A stretch of DNA of 64,000 nt, taken from contig NZ_JASITB010000001.1 of assembly GCF_030063455.1 (NCBI RefSeq), positions 186,001 to 250,000 of the forward strand. Reading direction: 5' to 3'. Source of the stretch: Cryobacterium sp. PH31-O1 (GTDB taxonomy: Bacteria; Actinomycetota; Actinomycetes; Actinomycetales; Microbacteriaceae). The notes beneath the pieces were generated by a model. That model did not search any database, had not been told where the DNA came from, and was given only the letters and a program-made list of their open reading frames with translations. Positions 41,496 through 49,230 of the stretch are shown here, piece after piece (the first letter of the stretch is position 1; every line of letters starts with the position of its first letter). A program made the position numbers and the translations under genes.

Positions 41496-42453
41496 TCCCG
41501 CAGCCTTCATCGGGCAGATCTTCGTGATCGCCCTGCTCGCCGTTTTGGCGGTGTTCGTCATCGTTATCCTCGTGCGCGCCATTCGCATCATTCCGCAGGG
41601 AAACGCCGGGGTGGTGGAACGCCTGGGCAAATATCACAAGACGTTGCTGCCCGGCCTAAACCTGCTCGTTCCCTTCGTCGACCGGGTGCGCCCGCTGCTC
41701 GATATTCGCGAGCAGGTCGTGTCGTTCCCGCCGCAGCCGGTGATCACCGAGGACAACCTCGTCGTCTCCATCGACACCGTCGTCTATTTCCAGGTGACGG
41801 ATGCCCGCGCCGCGACCTACGAGATCAACAACTATCTCGGTGCGGTCGAGCAGCTCACCACGACAACCCTGCGTAACGTGGTCGGCGGACTGAACCTCGA
41901 GGAGGCGCTGACCAGCCGTGACAACATCAACAGCCAGCTGCGCATCGTGCTCGACGAAGCCACCGGCAAATGGGGCATTCGCGTGGGCCGAGTCGAACTC
42001 AAGGCGATCGAACCGCCCCACTCCATCCAAGATTCGATGGAAAAGCAGATGCGGGCCGAACGTGACCGTCGCGCGCTCATCCTGACCGCCGAGGGTACCA
42101 AGCAGTCAGCCATCCTCACCGCTGAGGGCGCGCGCCAGGCGGCGATCCTCGAGGCTGAGGGCGATGCCAAAGCCGCCGTCCTGCGCGCCCAGGGCGAAGC
42201 CGAAGCCATCACCACGGTGTTCAAGGCCATTCACGACGGAGATCCCGACCCAAAATTGCTCGCCTACCAGTACCTGCTCACTCTGCCCAAACTCGCCGAG
42301 GGCAGCGCCAACAAGCTGTGGATCGTGCCGAGTGAGCTAACCGAAGCGATGAAGGGCATCGGCAGTGCGTTCGGTGCAAATACTGCCCAGTCCCCCGAGG
42401 CTGCGCCGTCCGGCGCGGCGGCACCGGCAGCATCCGCCTCGCCCCAGGTCTAG
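41488..42453 (+). CDS. SPFH/Band 7 (stomatin-like) membrane protein
   Basis: A 321-residue protein with one N-terminal membrane helix (about 5-27), an SPFH domain (VVERLGKYHKTLLPGLN to about residue 190) and an Ala/Glu-rich helical region with repeated ILTAEG units that should drive oligomerisation, then an Ala/Pro/Ser tail. Resembles QmcA/stomatin-like proteins. GAAAGGA precedes the ATG at 41488, which lies inside the end of nfeD. Confidence 0.92.
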   Translation: MLDPAAFIGQIFVIALLAVLAVFVIVILVRAIRIIPQGNAGVVERLGKYHKTLLPGLNLLVPFVDRVRPLLDIREQVVSFPPQPVITEDNLVVSIDTVVYFQVTDARAATYEINNYLGAVEQLTTTTLRNVVGGLNLEEALTSRDNINSQLRIVLDEATGKWGIRVGRVELKAIEPPHSIQDSMEKQMRAERDRRALILTAEGTKQSAILTAEGARQAAILEAEGDAKAAVLRAQGEAEAITTVFKAIHDGDPDPKLLAYQYLLTLPKLAEGSANKLWIVPSELTEAMKGIGSAFGANTAQSPEAAPSGAAAPAASASPQV

Positions 42454-42456
42454 TCG

Positions 42457-43221
42457 GTGGTAGAAAGCCCACAGTCGGAGTTCTTAACGGCACCGTCGCC
42501 CCGGGTATTCGCCCACCGCGGCCTGGCACAGGATGCGCCGGAAAACACCCTGCTGGCCTTCGTAAAAGCCCTCGCGGTCGGAGCCACCCACTTGGAAACC
42601 GACGTGCACGTGTCGCTGGACTGTGTGGCCGTCATCAGCCACGATCCGGTCCTGGCGAGCCTAGGACGGGACGTGCGCATCGACCAGCTGACCATGGCCG
42701 AGTTGAGACACATCAATCTGGGCTACGGCCAGGGTTTCACGTCCCTAGCGGAAGCACTCGAGGCCTTTCCCACCGCATTATTCAATATTGATATCAAAAC
42801 GGATGCCGCCGCGGAACCGGCCGCTCGCGCGATCAAGGCCCAGCGAGCGACCGCTCGGGTGCTCGTTACCTCGTTCAATGAACAACGCCGCCGACACGTG
42901 GTTAGCCTGCTGCCCGGAGTGGTCTCGTCGGCATCCGCGCCCCTCGTGGGTCGGGCTGTGGCGGCGGCGAATCTGGGACTCACCGCCCTGGTCCGCCGCA
43001 CCCTCCAGGGCTGTGTCGCCGTGCAGGTTCCCGAGCGAGCCGGGCCCGTGCGAATCATTACGCCTCGCTTCATCACGATGATGCACAGAGCAGGAGTCGA
43101 GGTGCACGCGTGGACCATCAACGACCCCCTCGACATGATTCGCCTCCTCGACCTCGGCGTCGACGGACTGGTCACAGACCGCACAGATCTGGCAGTTGCC
43201 GCCATTACTCGCCGAACCTGA
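42457..43221 (+). CDS. Glycerophosphodiester phosphodiesterase family protein
   Basis: A 254-residue GDPD-fold enzyme that should hydrolyse glycerophosphodiesters to glycerol 3-phosphate and an alcohol. Motifs: FAHRGLAQDAPENTLLAF with the catalytic histidine, ETDVHVSLD with metal ligands, SHDPVL with the second histidine, and INDPLDMIRLLDLGVDGLVTD at the end (shown in part). No signal peptide, so cytosolic. The GTG start lies 4 bp after the SPFH stop, suggesting the same transcript. Confidence 0.92.
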   Translation: MVESPQSEFLTAPSPRVFAHRGLAQDAPENTLLAFVKALAVGATHLETDVHVSLDCVAVISHDPVLASLGRDVRIDQLTMAELRHINLGYGQGFTSLAEALEAFPTALFNIDIKTDAAAEPAARAIKAQRATARVLVTSFNEQRRRHVVSLLPGVVSSASAPLVGRAVAAANLGLTALVRRTLQGCVAVQVPERAGPVRIITPRFITMMHRAGVEVHAWTINDPLDMIRLLDLGVDGLVTDRTDLAVAAITRRT

Positions 43222-43248
43222 GAATTACCTCCCAGAACAGGGGGTCCG

Positions 43249-43275
43249 GGAAGGTTAATACCCAGCTTGATGGTT
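43249..43275 (+). promoter_or_regulatory. Candidate SigR/SigH-like promoter for rbpA
   Basis: GGAAG (43249-43253), 19 bases, then GTT (43273-43275) resembles the redox-stress sigma consensus GGAAT-N18-GTT, off by one base in the box and one in spacing. rbpA is under SigR control in Streptomyces, which makes the match worth noting, but the sequence alone is weak. Confidence 0.22.
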
Positions 43276-43333
43276 TACAACTGTGAAAGCGTCGTGATCG
43301 GACCCGTGATTGCGAGCGAGAGGAGACCACACT

Positions 43334-43702
43334 ATGGCTGACCGCAGTTTGCGTGGCATGAGATTAGGCGCACAAAGCCTACAGAGCGAAGAAGGCGTCA
43401 CCTTCTCCCCCCGAGTTCCGCACACCTATCGGTGTGAGACGTGTGGGCGAGAGACGGTAATGATTTTTTCGGCCGAAGCTGAGGCTCCGGACGAATGGGA
43501 ATGCAAGTACTGTGCACGGACGGCGACCCGGCTCGTCGACTCCCTGCCGGTGATCGTTGACCACTCCGACGAGAAGATACCCCGGACCCACTGGGACATG
43601 CTGCTGGAACGCCGCACGAGAGACGAACTCGAAGAGTTGCTCGAAGAGCGCCTCTCCGTGTTGCGTCTGCGCCGTGGTGGCCAGCAAAAGATCGGCGCCT
43701 GA
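43334..43702 (+). CDS. rbpA: RNA polymerase-binding protein RbpA
   Basis: An actinobacterial transcription factor that binds RNA polymerase and the principal sigma factor and stabilises the open complex. The 122-residue protein starts MADRSLRGMRLGAQS, has the zinc-ribbon core with YRCETCGRET and WECKYCAR, and the C-terminal sigma-interaction domain with HWDMLLERR and a helical tail. GAGGAGA lies upstream of ATG 43334. Its target SigA is encoded in the same window. Confidence 0.96.
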   Translation: MADRSLRGMRLGAQSLQSEEGVTFSPRVPHTYRCETCGRETVMIFSAEAEAPDEWECKYCARTATRLVDSLPVIVDHSDEKIPRTHWDMLLERRTRDELEELLEERLSVLRLRRGGQQKIGA

Positions 43703-43720
43703 CCGCCGGTTGCACTCCGC

Positions 43721-43748
43721 ACGACCCCGCACCCCGTGGCGGGGTCGT
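43721..43748. terminator. Bidirectional hairpin terminator between rbpA and lnt
   Basis: ACGACCCCGC (43721-43730) and GCGGGGTCGT (43739-43748) form a perfect 10-bp stem with an eight-base loop between two convergent genes, followed by CGTTGGTT. Confidence 0.7.
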
Positions 43749-43798
43749 CGTTGGTTAACCAAGCCTTTCCAGCAAGGCCGTTCGATATCCCGGAACGG

Positions 43799-45325
43799 CT
43801 AGCGGCGGTGCCGTCGCCGAGCGGCACCGCTGCAGAGCGCCAGGCCGGCCAGGCCCAGTCCCGAGACGAGCCATTCCAAGCCTCGGCCGGCCAGCATCGC
43901 TGGCGTAACGGCGTCGCTGAGCGGCACGGTCTGCACCATAGCGCCCGCCGTGAAGGTCGGCAGGCTATCCAACGTCTGTCCGTCGGGAGTGATGATGGCG
44001 CTCGACCCAACCGTGGAGATGTTCACCACCGTGCGTGAGGTTTCCAGCGCGCGCAGCCGGGCTATGGCGAGCTGCTGCACGCTCTCGTCGGTGCGGCCGA
44101 AGTCGGCGTTGTTGGTCTGGGCGAGGATGATCTGGGCGTTCCCGTCAATCATCTCGTGCACGAGCTGATCGTCTGCGATGTCGAAGCAAATCGCGATGCC
44201 GGCCAGGACACCGTCAATGTCGAAGATGTTGTCTCGGGTTCCAATGCCGTAGTCCCGGCCGATGAGGTCGATCAGGTCGGGGGCAAAAGGTCGCCAAAAG
44301 GCACGATCCGGCATGTATTCCGCGAACGGTACCGGATGAATCTTGTCGTAGACGTCGACGGCCCCCCGGCCGGCTTTCCAAAGCAGCGAACTGTTGTAGT
44401 AGGTGTCTTCTGGCCGGGTGATGGTGCCCGTGATGAGCGGGGCATCCATTTCGGTGCTGATGTAGTCGAGAATCTGAGCGGCGGCAGCCGACTGCGTGGG
44501 GTCGACGTCGCTCGCGTTCTCCGGCCACACCACGAAATCAACCGTTTCGCCGAGCAGGGGCAGGGTGGCCGAGGTGTGGTCCTCCAGGATCTGACCAGGA
44601 GCGTACTCGGCGAACAGTCCGGCATCCGCGTTGCCCTGCACTGCGGCCAGGCGGGTCGTACCGGTCTGGACAGTCGGCCAGGCCGGGATGGCGAGCAGGA
44701 GGGCGACAGCTCCGACGGCAACGCCCGCGCGCAGGGTGCGGGCCAGTTCGGGCTCGCGGCACAGCTGCACGGCGATGGCGCTCAGCCAGACCATGAGAAA
44801 GCTCAACCCGGACAAGCCCACCCAGGCAACGAGTGGTCCAAACGGGCTCTCCGACTGCGACAGCGCGATCCGACCCCAGGCGAAGCCACCGTAGGGCCAG
44901 ACCGCGCTGATGGCCTCACGCGCCGTCCACAGACCGGCGACAATGACCGGCATAACACCGAGACGGCCTCCGACGCCCGGCCACACAAGGTGACCGTGCC
45001 GCAGCACGACGGCGGTGAGTCCGAGTCCGGCCGCAAAGAACAGGCTCTGCAGCCCGCCGAGCGCGAACCACGGCACCAGGCCGAGGTACAGCGTGATCCA
45101 AAAGATGTGGATCAGCCAGAACGACAACCCAGCGACTAACCCTACGAGCAGCCCGGTACCCAGGCTGCGTCCGAGCAGCGCCAGCAGCATGAGTGCGACG
45201 CCCACGGGCGCGAGAAACCACCAGTCTCGATCCGGGAAACCGGCGTCGAGAATCGCTCCGGCACCCGCCGCAACGAGAACGGATGCCCACAACGGCAGGC
45301 TGAACGCACGCTCACTCCCCCACAT
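43799..45325 (-). CDS. lnt: Apolipoprotein N-acyltransferase
   Basis: Adds the third acyl chain to the N-terminal cysteine of lipoproteins at the membrane. The 508-residue protein has about six N-terminal helices, a nitrilase-like domain and a C-terminal helix. The catalytic triad is visible as E269 (VVWPENAS), K328 (DKIHPVPFAEYMP) and C380 (AGIAICFDI), close to the numbering of E. coli Lnt. The ATG at 45325 lies 7 bp after the helY stop. The window also encodes lipoproteins (CtaC, FKBP) that could be substrates. Confidence 0.93.
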   Translation of the reverse strand: MWGSERAFSLPLWASVLVAAGAGAILDAGFPDRDWWFLAPVGVALMLLALLGRSLGTGLLVGLVAGLSFWLIHIFWITLYLGLVPWFALGGLQSLFFAAGLGLTAVVLRHGHLVWPGVGGRLGVMPVIVAGLWTAREAISAVWPYGGFAWGRIALSQSESPFGPLVAWVGLSGLSFLMVWLSAIAVQLCREPELARTLRAGVAVGAVALLLAIPAWPTVQTGTTRLAAVQGNADAGLFAEYAPGQILEDHTSATLPLLGETVDFVVWPENASDVDPTQSAAAAQILDYISTEMDAPLITGTITRPEDTYYNSSLLWKAGRGAVDVYDKIHPVPFAEYMPDRAFWRPFAPDLIDLIGRDYGIGTRDNIFDIDGVLAGIAICFDIADDQLVHEMIDGNAQIILAQTNNADFGRTDESVQQLAIARLRALETSRTVVNISTVGSSAIITPDGQTLDSLPTFTAGAMVQTVPLSDAVTPAMLAGRGLEWLVSGLGLAGLALCSGAARRRHRR

Positions 45326-45332
45326 GGCCGGT

Positions 45333-47792
45333 TCAAGCCACCGAGGAGTACGCGACGATGCCGCGACGGATGGCATCCATGGCCGTGCGGGCGGTCGGTC
45401 CAACGTGTCCGTCGCCGGCAATGGAGAGCTGGTCGAGCAGGTCGATGGTCTGCTTGGTCCAGCGCACGAAATCACCGGCGGCCATCTCTGCTTCGTAGAG
45501 CACATCGCTCAGCGACGCACCGCGAGCCCACTTCCACATGGCCAGGCTGAGACCTACCGCAAGCGGATTACTGCCGGGCAGTTTGTGATCGCGTTCGAGG
45601 TCGTCGATGCGGCTCCACAGATCTTGGGTCTCGTCGAGGGCGGGTCGGAATGCCCCCTTCGGCAGGTAGCGGGCATCGATGAGTCCCTCTTCCCGTCGCG
45701 GCTCGAAGACGAGCGCGCACGCCATCGCTGCAAGGCTCGCGGCATCGAGTTCGTGCCACAGACCCCGGCGCAGGGACTCAGCAACGAGAAGGTCGCGTTC
45801 CGCGTAAATGCGGCGCAGGATGCGTCCGCTTTCGCTGAGCGCGATGGCGCCGCTGGCATCGGATTCGAGGTACCCGTAGCCGAGCAGAACATCGGTCACC
45901 CGGTCGAAAACGCGGGCTATGGCTCCGGTGCGCTGCGAGATTTGCTGGTTGAGGGCATCCGTTTGCCGTTTGAGCTTGAACCATCGTTCCGCCCACCGGG
46001 AGTGCGCCTCCCGGTCGGGGCAGTGGTGGCAGCCGTGCGCCCGCATCTGCTTGCGCAGGCTGGCCACCTCCCGCTGGCGCTTGTCGCGCTCTCCGCGGAG
46101 AGAATTATCGGCCTTGGCGCCGGCGCGTTCCACCTCGGTGAGACGGCGACGAACCGCTGAGTACTCCTCGAAATCACCCAGGTGACAGGTCATTCCGGTC
46201 TTGAACCCGGCCAAAGATTCCTCTTGCTGGCGCACAGAACGGGCTAGGTCGACGACGGCGCGATCGGCTTGAAACTGCGCGAACGACGACTCCAGCACAC
46301 CGCGGGTGCGCACGACACCGAACTGGTCGATGAGGTTGACGGCCATGTTGTAGGTCGGTTTGAAACTCGAATTCAGTGGGTAGGTGCGCCGGGAGGCGAG
46401 CGAGGCAACGGCCTGCGGATCGAGGCCCTGCGCCCACTGGATGACCGAATGGCCGAGCGTGTCAATGCCGCGGCGACCGGCCCGTCCGGTCAGCTGGGTG
46501 TATTCCCCCGGGGTGATCGGAACCCGAGCCTCGCCGTTGAACTTCTCGAGCTTGTCGAGAACGACCGTGCGGGCCGGCATGTTGATGCCGAGCGCAAGCG
46601 TTTCGGTCGCGAACACCGCTTTGACGAGCTTCTTCTGGAACAGCTCCTCCACGACTTCCTTGAACGCCGGAAGCAGACCGGCGTGGTGGGCGGCGACACC
46701 GCGTTCGAGCCCATCCAGCCACTCGAAGTAACCGAGCACGCCGAGATCTTCGTCGAGCAGGGTGCGGCACCGATCGTCGACGATTCGGCGAATTTCATCG
46801 CGCTCGTGTTCCTGCGTCAAACGCACCCCGGAGCGAAGAACCTGACGCACGGCCTGGTCGCAGCCAACCCGGCTGAAGATGAAGAAGATCGCCGGCAGCA
46901 GATGTTTGCCGTCGAGCATGCGCACGATATCGCCGCGATCCATGCGACCGGCATCAAACTGCGGGCGCTGCTTGTCATGCCCCCGATAGCCGCCAGAGGT
47001 GCCGCCCTGACGGCCGGAACCTCTGCCGCGACCGCCGGCCGAGCGTCCCCCGGCGTGGGCCAGCCGAACGAGTTCGGGGTTCACCCGGTGAGTACCGATC
47101 AGACCGGTGGAATCGAACAGGTCGAGCATATTGTTCTTGACGAGCACGTGCTGTTCAAGCGGGACCGGCCGCTCCTCAGACACGATCACGTCGGTCTCTC
47201 CGCGGACCGCCTGCAACCAGTCGCCGAATTCCTCGGCGTTCGACACGGTCGCGCTGAGCGACACCATGCGCACCGGTTGCGGCAGGTGGATGATCACTTC
47301 TTCCCACACGGCTCCGCGAAAACGGTCCGCGAGATAGTGCACTTCATCCATGACGACGAACGCGAGGTCGGTGAGCAGGTCGGAATCGGCGTAGAGCATG
47401 TTCCGGAGGACTTCGGTGGTCATCACGACGATGCGCGCGCCCGGGTTGACGTTGCTGTCTCCAGTTAGTAGTCCCACCTGGTGAGCGCCGTACTCGGCGA
47501 CGAATTCCTGAAACTTCTGGTTGCTGAGCGCCTTCATCGGTGCCGTGTAGAACACTTTCGCGCGAGGCTGCTGCATGGCCAGGTAGATGGCGAACTCGGC
47601 CACGATGGTTTTGCCGGCACCGGTCGGGGCAGCCACGAGCACACTGTTGCCGGTCTCCAGGCAGGCGCAGGCCTCGCGTTGGAAGGGATCGAGGTCGAAT
47701 TTGAGGCCGCCTTCGAAGGCCTGCAGCCTTGGTTGGCCGGCCCGGGTGCGTGCGGCTGCGTACCGTTCAGCTGGCGATTGGGTGTGCGTCAC
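45333..47792 (-). CDS. helY: Ski2-like DExH-box RNA helicase HelY
   Basis: An 819-residue superfamily 2 helicase related to Ski2/Mtr4, conserved in actinobacteria and thought to act in RNA metabolism. Motif I APTGAGKTIVAEFA, motif II DEVHYLAD, motif III SATVSN, and the second RecA domain ending QLTGRAGRRGIDTLG are clear; a Gly/Arg-rich insertion (GGRSAGGRGRGSGRQGGTSG) lies at about 250-280 and a CxxHCPD-type segment (HGCHHCPDREAH) at about 590. Located after tatC on the same strand, the standard tatA-tatC-helY order. Confidence 0.95.
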   Translation of the reverse strand: MTHTQSPAERYAAARTRAGQPRLQAFEGGLKFDLDPFQREACACLETGNSVLVAAPTGAGKTIVAEFAIYLAMQQPRAKVFYTAPMKALSNQKFQEFVAEYGAHQVGLLTGDSNVNPGARIVVMTTEVLRNMLYADSDLLTDLAFVVMDEVHYLADRFRGAVWEEVIIHLPQPVRMVSLSATVSNAEEFGDWLQAVRGETDVIVSEERPVPLEQHVLVKNNMLDLFDSTGLIGTHRVNPELVRLAHAGGRSAGGRGRGSGRQGGTSGGYRGHDKQRPQFDAGRMDRGDIVRMLDGKHLLPAIFFIFSRVGCDQAVRQVLRSGVRLTQEHERDEIRRIVDDRCRTLLDEDLGVLGYFEWLDGLERGVAAHHAGLLPAFKEVVEELFQKKLVKAVFATETLALGINMPARTVVLDKLEKFNGEARVPITPGEYTQLTGRAGRRGIDTLGHSVIQWAQGLDPQAVASLASRRTYPLNSSFKPTYNMAVNLIDQFGVVRTRGVLESSFAQFQADRAVVDLARSVRQQEESLAGFKTGMTCHLGDFEEYSAVRRRLTEVERAGAKADNSLRGERDKRQREVASLRKQMRAHGCHHCPDREAHSRWAERWFKLKRQTDALNQQISQRTGAIARVFDRVTDVLLGYGYLESDASGAIALSESGRILRRIYAERDLLVAESLRRGLWHELDAASLAAMACALVFEPRREEGLIDARYLPKGAFRPALDETQDLWSRIDDLERDHKLPGSNPLAVGLSLAMWKWARGASLSDVLYEAEMAAGDFVRWTKQTIDLLDQLSIAGDGHVGPTARTAMDAIRRGIVAYSSVA

Positions 47793-47822
47793 GGGGTCCT
47801 TAACAGTCGCTGCATCAAGGCG

Positions 47823-48614
47823 CTAGAGCGCGAGTTCTTTTTCGAACGCGAGCATTTTTCGGGCCGCGCGCCGATCGTGCAGCCAGGCGATGCCATAGGC
47901 GGCAAAGTACAACATGACCATGGGAATGGCCAGCAGGAACATCGAAACCACGTCGGCGGCCGGAGTGGCGATCGCGGTGAAGAGCACGATGACCAGTATC
48001 GCGATGCGCCAGGATTTGATTATGGACGCGGCACTGATAACGCCGGCGAAGTTGAGCAGCACGATGAAGACAGGCAGCACGAACGCGATACCGATGGCTA
48101 CCACGAGCTTGAGCACGAAATCGAAGTAGCCCTGCGCGTTGATGAACGCGGAGTCCTCGGTCGGGGCGAAACTCGTCATAAGCTCCACGACGTGCGGCAG
48201 CACGATCCAACCCGCCGCGCAGCCGGCCAGAAACAGAGGTATAGCCGTAAAGAGAAATCCGAAGGTGTACTTCTTCTCGGTACGCGTGAGCCCAGGCACG
48301 AGAAAAGCGAAGACCTGATAAAGCCACACCGGGCTGGAAACGATCAGACCGACGTAGAGTGAGATCTTCAGCTTGAGGTCGAAGGCACTGGTGATGTCGG
48401 GATAGTTGATCTGGGCGTTGCGATGCTGCGCGTTGATGATGGCGTAAATGGGTTCGCGCAACTGATCCCATACAAAATCCGAGAGGAACCAACCAGCGAT
48501 GGCACCGATGAGAAGACCGGCCGCCGCCAGATAGAGGCGCTTGCGAAGTTCGATCAGATGCTGCCCCAGCGACATCTTTCCCGCTTCGGTCGCACTTCGT
48601 CGGGAGCGGACCGC
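47823..48614 (-). CDS. tatC: Sec-independent protein translocase TatC
   Basis: The signal-peptide receptor of the Tat pathway. The 263-residue protein has a short basic N-terminus, MSLGQHLIELRKRLYLAAAG, and six membrane helices; the conserved LYQVFAFLVPGLTRTEK is present. GTG at 48614 was chosen: it falls 7 bp after the tatA stop and removes a basic, non-coding-looking leader that extends to 48740. The Rieske protein QcrA is a typical Tat client. Confidence 0.94.
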   Translation of the reverse strand, partial: AVRSRRSATEAGKMSLGQHLIELRKRLYLAAAGLLIGAIAGWFLSDFVWDQLREPIYAIINAQHRNAQINYPDITSAFDLKLKISLYVGLIVSSPVWLYQVFAFLVPGLTRTEKKYTFGFLFTAIPLFLAGCAAGWIVLPHVVELMTSFAPTEDSAFINAQGYFDFVLKLVVAIGIAFVLPVFIVLLNFAGVISAASIIKSWRIAILVIVLFTAIATPAADVVSMFLLAIPMVMLYFAAYGIAWLHDRRAARKMLAFEKELAL

Positions 48615-48621
48615 CACGGTG

Positions 48622-48879
48622 CTAAGGCTTGACGGCGGGATCGGCTGGGCCGGCCGCCGTCGGGCCGGACGTCTTCGATGCGTCATTGCCCGTGGTGCTC
48701 GCCGACGGAGTCGGGGCGTTGGGATCAGGATCGACAGCATCGCTCTTGATCTCGCTCTTGAAGATCTTCATCGACTGGCCGAGGCTGCGAGCGAGTCCGG
48801 GAAGCTTGGGCGCACCGAAGAGGAGCAGGACGACGACGAGGATGATCAGGAAATGCCATCCGGTGAGGTTTTGCAGCAT
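48622..48879 (-). CDS. tatA: Sec-independent protein translocase TatA
   Basis: An 85-residue protein with one N-terminal helix ([15 protein letters not shown]), the hinge [19 protein letters not shown] that forms the amphipathic helix, and a disordered Asp/Pro/Thr/Ser-rich tail. Directly upstream of tatC. Confidence 0.94.
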   Translation of the reverse strand: MLQNLTGWHFLIILVVVLLLFGAPKLPGLARSLGQSMKIFKSEIKSDAVDPDPNAPTPSASTTGNDASKTSGPTAAGPADPAVKP

Positions 48880-48913
48880 GAGGGCGTGTCCTCTGTTTTG
48901 GCGGGCGTGGCGG

Positions 48914-49228
48914 TTAGCGGACGTTTCGCATCAGTTTACCCCGCACGATCAGCGCATCGCGACGCAGCTGGCGTCGGCGGGTACGTTCCACTCGCCGCTG
49001 CTCGACGTTCTCACGCAGCTCGGCAGAGTCGGCGAATACGGCCGGGGTGAACGTGGCCGCCGGGTGCGTTTGATCATGGTCCAGTGCGGAGATCTGATCG
49101 CTGAGGGCCTCAACCGCCCGCAGGGTACCAAGCGCCTTGCGGTAGAGGACGACCGCACACCAACTGAGCACGGCGATCAGGCCCAGCACGAGGCCGCACC
49201 AGATGAGCACCCACGACCACCACGGCAT
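48914..49228 (-). CDS. Small membrane protein of unknown function
   Basis: A 104-residue protein that starts [13 protein letters not shown] and has one N-terminal membrane helix (about 3-30) followed by a charged, probably helical cytoplasmic part rich in Arg/Glu/Ala ([16 protein letters not shown]) with a basic end. The ATG at 49228 lies 2 bp after the pafBC stop. I do not know the family; a single-span protein at this place, between pafC and tatA, is common in Micrococcales. Confidence 0.75.
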   Translation of the reverse strand: MPWWSWVLIWCGLVLGLIAVLSWCAVVLYRKALGTLRAVEALSDQISALDHDQTHPAATFTPAVFADSAELRENVEQRRVERTRRRQLRRDALIVRGKLMRNVR

Positions 49229-49230
49229 TG

